This document shows positions 57,001 through 64,000 of a stretch of DNA of 64,000 nucleotides, piece by piece (within the stretch, counting starts at the first letter, position 1; each line of letters opens with the position of its first letter). This DNA comes from Lunularia cruciata (Eukaryota; Streptophyta; Marchantiopsida; Lunulariales; Lunulariaceae). The DNA lies in the NCBI GenBank assembly GCA_948567375.1, contig OX419756.1, positions 37,152,333 to 37,216,332 of the forward strand. Direction: 5' to 3'. The notes under the pieces are model-generated. The model was not told the origin of the DNA, did no database searches, and was given only the letters and a program-made list of their open reading frames with translations. The translations under genes and the position numbers were made by a program.

Positions 57001-57882
57001 ATGAGTTGAACTTACTCAGCATCTAGAACACATTGTCAATACTCATGATCAATCTCGAAGAGATTTTGCAATTTCAGTTTTAACCAGATTCAGATTACAA
57101 CTTGGAACTTGGCACTTGGAACTTGCTTGACGAGATACGATAGAGTGCTCATCTTTGCCTGCAAACATGATTTCGCAATAGCGTGTTCTCCACAACCATC
57201 ATCCTCGGAAACCATCACAGCGCGATAACTGATTGCTGAGCTTAGTCAGTTCTTGGGCCGATTCTTGCCAGACTTCTGAGGACTTTTTTTATATATATAA
57301 AAACGCCCCACCAGCGAACTGATTCGCATCTCGTAAGTGCTGTTGAGAGTTTACTCCCCTTTGGCAATACAATAATTTTGATTGTGCCCGCCCCTTTCTT
57401 CTCTCAAAGACGATGCTCTACAGAATTTCATATTCTAATTTCTGGAACATTCCTCTTTACATGCCGAACAACTATAGCAATCGGATGCACAAGCTGGAGT
57501 GCATCTCAAGACATGGCCATAAAACAAAAGTGAAACCACCGCAACTATAGATAGTGCGTGTTCTAACCTTCTGTTCACCACAACTATGCCATATTGTTAA
57601 AGAACTTGTGCAGATCAGACGACACCAAGCGGTTGTTTTTGGTAGAAGTGTACAAATGCATGCAAGTGTGCGAGAGTTCTAAGGAATGCTTCTTGAGATA
57701 GATTATCTCAATTGTTATGAGATAACCCTTGAGGTACATCAACTGAATAATTCTGACCTTTCAAGTCCTTGTGTCCTTTCAGAGTGGTATGTGACTTATT
57801 GATCAAATTTTTATTTGACATTTCACTTATTGTAGACTGTAAGTTCTCATTACATATTTCCCGTTTATTCTAGTCTCCAACA
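57001..57882 (-). repeat. Element G 3' LTR (inner boundary uncertain)
   Basis: The start TGTTGGAGAC is typical of copia LTRs. A TATA-like run (TATATATATAAAAAA, minus strand) lies at about 57285-57302, roughly 580 bp into the LTR. The partner LTR is outside the window, so the end at 57001 is approximate. Confidence 0.55.
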
Positions 57883-57939
57883 TTCACACTTAATGGAGAT
57901 TACTGTTACAAAAAGAATTACATCTAACTTGGTACTAAG

Positions 57940-58341
57940 TTATTCCTGTATGTAAACCAAGTTGAGGTGATGCTCTAATAACTTAGGACCAGATAGTCCT
58001 TTGGTAAATATATCAGCAGTCTGTTGCTGAGTAGGAATATAACTGAACTGAATCTTCTTCTCTGAAGCCAACTGCTTGATGAATTTATATCTGATAGCAA
58101 TATGTTTGGTCCGGTTATGAAACTTGGTGGTATCCACCAATGCTAATGTAGACATATTATCACACAGTATTGTAGTAGGCTGCTTGTCACTTAAACAAAT
58201 GTCTTCAAGTAATTGACGTAGCCAAACTCCTTCAGTAGCTGCAGCTGCCATTGCCACATACTCTGCTTCCGTGGAAGATAGTGCAGAAGTCTTTTGGCTT
58301 TTAGAGCTCCAGGAGATGGCTCCTCCTGAAATAACGCTCAT
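57940..58341 (-). pseudogene. Element G RNase H
   Basis: A 133-codon frame with SWSSKSQKTSALSSTEAEYVA, GVWLRQLLEDI, LCDNMSTLALV and DIFTKGLSGPKL, the standard end of copia Pol. Catalytic Glu and Asp residues are present. A small frame change links it to the RT frame upstream (overlap at 58301-58341). Confidence 0.9.
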
Positions 58342-59234
58342 CTACTTCTCCAGCCCAATCAGCGTTAGAGTATTCATATAGAGTTCTGGGCACCTTGGAG
58401 TACAAATATTCAATAAAAGAATGTAAATTTCCCTTAATATAACGGATCAAATGCTTCATGGCTGCAATATGCTTCTCACCAGGATTACTCATGAATTGAG
58501 AAAGCACTCCCACTGAAAAGGCTAAGTCGGGTCTCGAACAAATTGACGCCCAATTGATTGAGCCTATTGCATTAGGAAACCCAAACTTACTTAGGCGAGA
58601 CTTCCCCTCCTCAGATTGAGGCGAGTCCCGCTTAGAGAGTTTCAACCCAGGTAGCATTGGGGTGGAAACTGGTTTTGCATCCATGAGGTCAAATTCAATC
58701 AGTTTCTGCAATAGATAATGACTTTGGTTGATTCTGATCCAATGACAATGTGGGTCTTGGATGATTTGTAGACTGAGGCAATGTTGCGCAGGCCCCAGAT
58801 CTGTCATCATGAATCTGCCACAGAGCTGCGCCTTGACTTGAGTGAGTAAAGGTAGACTTGTGCTTGCTATTAACGTATCATCCACATATAGTGCTAGTAG
58901 GATGAAATCAGAACCCTTGCACTGGAAGTAGACGTTACCATCTGCATCAGTCTTGGTGAAACCAATGGATAATAAATGACTGTCTATTAGTAGATTCCAT
59001 TCCCGTGATGACTACTTTAGCCCATAGATAGCTTGGATGAGCTTGCAGACTTGCCCTTTCTTAGGCGGGTTAACACCACGAGGTAGCATCACATAAATTT
59101 CCTCATTTAAGATGCTATTTAAAAATGCAGTTTTAACATCCATTTGATGGATGTGCATGTGATGCTAAGCAGCAAGGCTGAATATCACTCATACGGATTG
59201 GATTCGAAACACAAGAGACAAAGTCTCAAAAAAA
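58301..59234 (-). pseudogene. Element G reverse transcriptase
   Basis: Upstream of 58885 the frame continues back to GFTKTDADGNVYF and LLALYVDDTLIAS (YVDD catalytic box, about 58865-58900). Then come QLCGRFMMTDLGPAQHCL, INWASICSRPDLAFSVGVLS and KHLIRYIKGN. Stops interrupt the N-terminal part (58980-59230). Confidence 0.87.
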
Positions 59235-60259
59235 TCAACACCTAGTATTTAGGAGAATCCTTGGGCAATGAGTCGGGCCTTGTACCGGTCCAACTGAATT
59301 ATCTAGTTTCAATTTTAGCTTATACATCCATTTGCTGGAAACTAACTTTCTTCCAAGAGGAAGTTTAGTAAAGACCCAAGTACCAATTTCATGGTGTGAG
59401 CAAAGCTCCTCCTCCATCGCTGCAATCCAATGTTCGCATTGGGGAGAACAAAGAGCTTGCTGTAAATTGGCTGGCTAAATAGGGATGGCATCCTTGGTGG
59501 CAGTAAGAGCTTTCTTCTATGACTTCTTACTCTTCAGAAGGAGGGAGTCCGTAGTGTTATTCTCACTTGGGTTACGCTATGAAGGTACTCCTTTGTTGGA
59601 GCGTGCTGATTGGCACGGTTGCACCATCTTTTGAGGTATATAAGTCTTGAGAGGTGACTTGCAGCTTGTAGGAACTTCCTATGGAATAGAAGTATCACCA
59701 AGATGATGTACCAACTCAGAAGTTGGTATGTGTTCTGTAGGTTGGGAAGAGGATCCTCCTAAGTCATAAGAGTTGTTGTAGAGTGACCACAACATAGCTC
59801 CCACTTGCAGAGTAGAAGTTGGTGAAGGTCTACTAGATGCTGATGCTCTGAGTGGGGAAGGGGTAATAGCAGCAATACTGTGTGCAGGTGCTTGAGGTAG
59901 GGCTGCTTGCGGAGAAACAACTTGCTGAATAGGACCGACTGAACCTGAACTTTGAGTAGCACCAAATGTTGGTATCCTTGGTAAAGCCTTAGACTGAGGG
60001 CCAGGCAAAGGTATAAATGTAGGAGTGGTCCTGTTAGTGAATGCTGGTGGTTTGGGAGGTAGTCCACTAGCATGAGTGTAGAATTTCACATTTTTAAAAA
60101 TATCCTCATCTGATGGTTGTGAATGCAAGGAGTTCTTCTCAGTAAAAGAAAGTGTCTCCTCCTCAAAAACAATGTTCCTTGTGATAAATACCAAACCATC
60201 AGTCTTTGTCTGTAATCTGAATCCCTTGCTAATGGGACTATAGCCTAGAAAAAGGCATT
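59235..60259 (-). pseudogene. Element G integrase C-terminal and linker region
   Basis: On the minus strand it begins KCLFLGYSPISKGFRL and VFITRNIVFEE, the classical end of copia integrase, followed by a Pro/Ser/Ala-rich linker (frame 59679-60194). The RT N-terminal EIGTWVFTKLP and SSKWMYKLK follow at 59280-59400. C4 cuts it at 60259/60260. Confidence 0.82.
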
Positions 60260-60458
60260 TGTGACAACCCGGAAAATATCACTTTTGCGGTAATCAGGTA
60301 AGTAAATTTTGTTCCCACTAAGATACCAGTCAAAAATGTCTAAATACAAAGTCAAATGTCATAATGTAGTTCTTCTCGGTTGCGTCTTTAATCTCTCAGG
60401 TAGAAACCACACCCAAAAGAGAGTAACAAGCTCACAATCTTGACAACTTGTCATGAAT

Positions 60459-60476
60459 ACACACACACACACACAC
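60459..60476 (+). repeat. AC dinucleotide repeat in C4
   Basis: Nine AC units. The other C copies have shorter AC runs at the same place (for example near 44755). Confidence 0.8.
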
Positions 60477-61080
60477 CATAATCACAACTTAGCAAATTCT
60501 GTCCAAACAAATCTTGATTGTGATGATTTAGATTCTCTTGAAGATGACACTTCACTGCAAAACGACTTCACCTCAAAATTGTGTTCCACCCTTCCACTAA
60601 AGGCACAACTTCCTTGATCAAAATTGCTTCATATCAACTTTGCGTTGCACTCACAAATGCCAAATACTACCAACACTATAATTCCTCTCAGATCTATCAA
60701 GGCATTGCTTTGATTGCACTTCACTTAGGATCAAACACACAAAATGAAGATCAAGACTGCAGAATCCAACTTCCAACAAGCACACTGACTTGCACTTCAG
60801 ATTTCTCCTCACACTCACAAACACAATCACTACGTTGATACTCGGAATCACGCTCAAGCAATGAGCACTAAAATCAACACTTCACTTTATCTATCTTCAG
60901 AAATATGAATACTGAATAACATTTGACTGCAAATGCCACCTTTAAATAGTGAAGCAAAACAACAATTACTAACAAAAATACCGTCATACAACAACTCTTC
61001 TAATCTGCAGATCCAAATTGACAATGCAACTCTTCATATCTGCCTCTTTAGACCTCAAATCTATTACTACCCCAATCTGA

Positions 61081-63226
61081 TGTCAATCTCCTCATCGACT
61101 TTCAAACCCGATGATCTTCTATCACTTCTCCTTCTTCGGATATATCTACCACTACCAAGTCCTTCACTACTTCTATTACTTCTACACTAGGAACTACAAT
61201 TGAGCTCTTGGGTAACTTTTCTATCTCCTTATCTCCCGGCCCACTCTTCTCTAATGTCTCAAATAACAAGTCCAAAGACACATGAATTCCTACTTCTGCA
61301 ACATTGAACTTTATCTCTTCTGTCACAGTACTCCTAATTCTCTCTAACTCTGACTTGACTAAATCTAATCTGAGACTAACATTTTTCCTACTTCTAACAT
61401 CTTCCGATCTACTCGCTCCCTTAATTGGATCAGTAAAGTGTTCATATCTACATCTTTGGCTTTCCTCTTCCGAGTTTCCTGCACAAGCAACTTTAACTCG
61501 TGTAAATGTGCTTCTTCCAACCTTCCTTCAGCCTCTGTGCTCAAGATTGCTCATAACTTTCCTGCAACTTCTCCTACTGATTCCGACTCATACCCTTGAG
61601 ATTGCTCTGCCTTCAACTCTTCGTGGTACATCTTCAACTCATCTTTGTACTCAACAACGAGCATCTTCTTCTCCTCCGCATGCTGAGAACTTTGTAACTC
61701 ATCACTTTGTACCAGCTCGTGCAATCTTTCTTCTTCTCAATGCCTGACTGCCAACTCTCTCTACCATGCTTGATCCTTCCCGGCTGCACTCTTCCTCAAG
61801 CTCTCTAACTCCTACTCCATTATTGCTGCCATCGCCTTCACATGAATACTCTCGATGCGCACATCACTGAACTCCTCTTTCATCTTGGTCAGCAACATTG
61901 CCTCCTCCTTCAACTCTTTGGCTTGCTTCTGCATTTCCTTACCTCTTGACTCAAAACTCTCTTGCAACTTCTTGAAAGTCTTCTTCTTCAAGACTACATC
62001 CACCCAAAGTTCTTCAACTTCCTCGTCTCTTTGGGTTACACGCTCCTGCAAACCCTTCACTTCAACAAGCAAATACTTCACCACCTGCAACTCATTTGTC
62101 ACCTTCATATGATCTTGGGGAATTACCTTTTGGTGCTCCTTCAATAGTTCCAACAATGGAGTGACAACCTTTGATAGATATTGTATTCCGCCAAAGTTCT
62201 CTTTGTCTTTGGCCCCATCTTTGTACTTTGTCTCTTCCATCGGCTCCTTCTACCAAAGTTGCGATCTTTGTATCTTCATCAACATTGCTTCTGAGCTTCC
62301 TTCTTCCTTACCTACTAAACTTAGCCCCGCAAGGTACTCCTTTTGTCTTTCAGCTCCCCTCTCTTCCACAACCAGGGCTACACAATGATTCGTCTTTCCT
62401 GGTACACTGTCAATCATAGCATGACAAGCTTCATCTACTTCTTCTTCTCCAACCAATTCCTGAACCTCATGGTCACCCTCACTCTCACTTCTGGATTCCT
62501 TACTTTTTAAAGTGAGTTCAGCTTCTTTTGAGTCCTCTCCTCTAGACTTTGTCTCTCTTTTAGACTCGGTTTCCAATGATGCTTCTTTCACCATCTTCTT
62601 ACTCTATAGAACCAGTCTTTGGGTCTTCCTTTGTGCTAGAGGCAACTTTGCTTCTTAGGGTTTATTGTGCTTCTTCTTCTTTGGGCTTGTGACTTCTTCT
62701 ATCTTCCATTGTCTTGTCCTCAAGAATTGATCATCACTGGCTTGCAGGTGTGCCATGTATTGTTGCTCTTCTTCATCCGCTTCCTATCTCAAATCAGGAT
62801 AGAAATGCAACACCATGCGACTCCTCTCTTGTGCTATCAGCAAGTTCAACCCAAAGTAGATGTGTGGTGCAAACGGTGCAAAATAATGTGGAGGCAAACT
62901 TGTCCTCCAATTGACCACCATCTGCCTTGTTTGCTGGTGAAAACACTTTGCCCAATTCACCTTCACTCCTACAAACATCTGGTGGAAAAAGACCGCCTGT
63001 TGCATGTTCACGTAAGTCGTTTGAACATGGCCATTATTGTCCCCATGATACTTCATCTAATTGGATCCTGATAGGACTCTACTTTGTAACCATTTGTTGT
63101 GCACAAAGCAAAGAAAAAATTTCATATGTCCGTCGTCTTCTCCATAGCATCACACTTTTAATAGAAGGTGATTCCTATTGGTTCTCTTGCTTCCTTCCCC
63201 AACACTAACCTCCAACCTGACTCTGT
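61081..63226 (-). pseudogene. C4 coiled-coil protein gene, partial
   Basis: Minus-strand frames align with C3: KVNWAKCFHQQTRQMVVNW and HYFAPFAPHIYFGLNLL at 62784-63056, an acidic region at 62250-62594, coiled coil at 61812-62240, and SLDLLFETLEKSGPGDKE at 61102-61326. Stops and shifts are frequent. The N-terminal end is removed by C5. Confidence 0.62.
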
Positions 63227-64000
63227 GTGGTACCCACATTTTTGTTTTTTTTTTCTCAATTTTGAAGAAGAAGTGTACAGAGAAGTTGAATTGCGCCTAT
63301 ATGGCCAAAGAAGGCAAAGAAAAGTGTCCTCAGGATGTAACCCGTGGTAACATGACTTTGGGTCATAAGGCGAGGTACTCAGAATTGCCCTGTCAACAAA
63401 CAACCCAAAGTAAGGAGTCTTTGTCTCGGGGGTGCTCAACCCAAGGTGAGGATAGTGTAACAACTTTCCTTTGGGTTGAGACATTCAAGAAGGTACCATT
63501 CAAAAATAGCAGTCATATGCGTGAAGGACACTTGATAGTGATAGGAGCATGCAAGAGGTGTGATTTCATGGTAGAAACTTGAATTGAAGAAAGACAGAGA
63601 AGGCGCAACTCTATAAAAATCAGGCTAAAGACAAAGCAATGACAAGCAATTTCCCATCGCCGTTAAGAAGTTGTCTTGCAGGAGATCATGGGAAGGGGAG
63701 TATAGTCAAAGACGTGTTGGTGTCTCAAGAGGAAGTCGAGAGAGTTAATCCGAGAAGCAATAGGAGGAATAGTTCTCGGCCCAAAGTGGAAGAGAGAAAG
63801 ATGGGAGGTGGGAAGAAGAACTCTGAATTTGTAGTGAGAAATCATGCAATTCAGAGGTTAGATGTGATTGCAAGAATTGAGGTCTTGAGCAGGCTTTGGA
63901 TCACATTCTTGGCATAGAACTAGAATGTTAGCTTTCTAGATTTCATGATTAAGATCATCGAGAGTAAGTGTCTTTATGGCCTTGAGGAAGAAGGAAAGAG
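63227..64000 (+). mobile_element. C5: TGTG...CACA element in inverted orientation inside C4
   Basis: Starts TGTGGTACCCACATTTTTG, the exact reverse complement of the end of C1/C2, directly after C4 coding sequence. It runs off the window. The leader shares TTTTGAAGAAGAAGTG with C2. The target duplication cannot be checked. Confidence 0.8.
63304..63917 (+). pseudogene. C5 start of the coiled-coil protein gene
   Basis: The frames 63178-63582 and 63639-63917 are on the plus strand. The second ends NHAIQRLDVIARIEVLSRLW, aligning with the CRLDVVARIKVLNRLC block of C3, so this is the N-terminal part of the same protein. The first frame (MAKEGKEKCPQDV) is diverged and no MMEV start is present. A TAG closes the second frame at 63915. 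Confidence 0.5.

Larger units (their letters stand above)
57001..60259 (-). mobile_element. Element G: Ty1/copia retrotransposon, 3' half
   Basis: On the minus strand, integrase C-terminal region, RT and RNase H in the Ty1/copia arrangement are followed by an LTR starting TGTTGGAGAC at 57882. C4 is inserted at 60260, and the rest of G lies beyond the window or beyond C4/C5. The inner LTR end is not determined. Confidence 0.82.
60260..63226 (-). mobile_element. C4: TGTG...CACA element inserted in G, cut by C5
   Basis: Starts TGTGACAACCCGG after GCATT (60255-60259). It aligns with C3 through the tail and most of the coiled-coil gene up to 63226, where C5 begins in reverse orientation. Its other terminus is outside the window. 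Confidence 0.82.

Overview
The window looks like a transposon-packed stretch of a land-plant nuclear genome. I find plant-type Ty3/gypsy chromoviruses, a Tat/Athila-like gypsy element, a Ty1/copia element and a non-LTR reverse transcriptase, and no host gene I can defend. Almost every open frame belongs to a mobile element, and most are broken by stops and frameshifts. Many of the stops look like methyl-cytosine decay: CAG to TAG in element A, CGA to TGA in elements D and E. The species cannot be fixed from sequence alone. A retroelement with a captured DNMT-like gene makes a seedless plant plausible, but that is inference.

Layout. 1-8431: element A (+), a Ty3/gypsy element whose decayed polyprotein reads gag, protease, C5 cytosine DNA methyltransferase, reverse transcriptase, RNase H, integrase, PHD finger. 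8432-14094: element E (-), a chromovirus whose intact 3' LTR end lies in A's 3' LTR and whose 5' end is lost at a recombination junction. 14095-36371: element A' (-), a second copy of the A family, truncated inside the methyltransferase. It is split by element B (16015-34137, +, Tat/Athila-like). B is split by C1 (20340-30638), and C1 is split by chromovirus D (22666-29259, +). A' itself abuts F, the 3' end of another chromovirus (36372 to about 37250). The layering is therefore F, A', B, C1, D, each inside the one before.

The right half holds an old non-LTR reverse transcriptase interrupted by C2 (39176-41059), a B-family LTR remnant (41687-42216), C3 (44556-48299), AT-rich sequence I cannot identify, a distinct CpG-richer stretch (about 50.7-57.0 kb) with perfect hairpins but no recognisable gene, a copia element G (-, about 57.0-60.26 kb), C4 inside G (from 60260), and C5 inside C4 in the opposite orientation (63227 to the end).

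Two things stand out. First, the A family carries its own cytosine methyltransferase and a terminal PHD finger, so it joins a DNA-methylating enzyme and a likely histone-reading module to a retrotransposon polyprotein. Second, the C family (five copies here) has TG...CA ends and 5-bp target duplications like an LTR or retroviral integration, but no terminal repeats and no recognisable transposase. Instead it carries one gene of about 920-935 codons for a coiled-coil protein, placed at the same distance from both ends in the two copies that span the whole unit.
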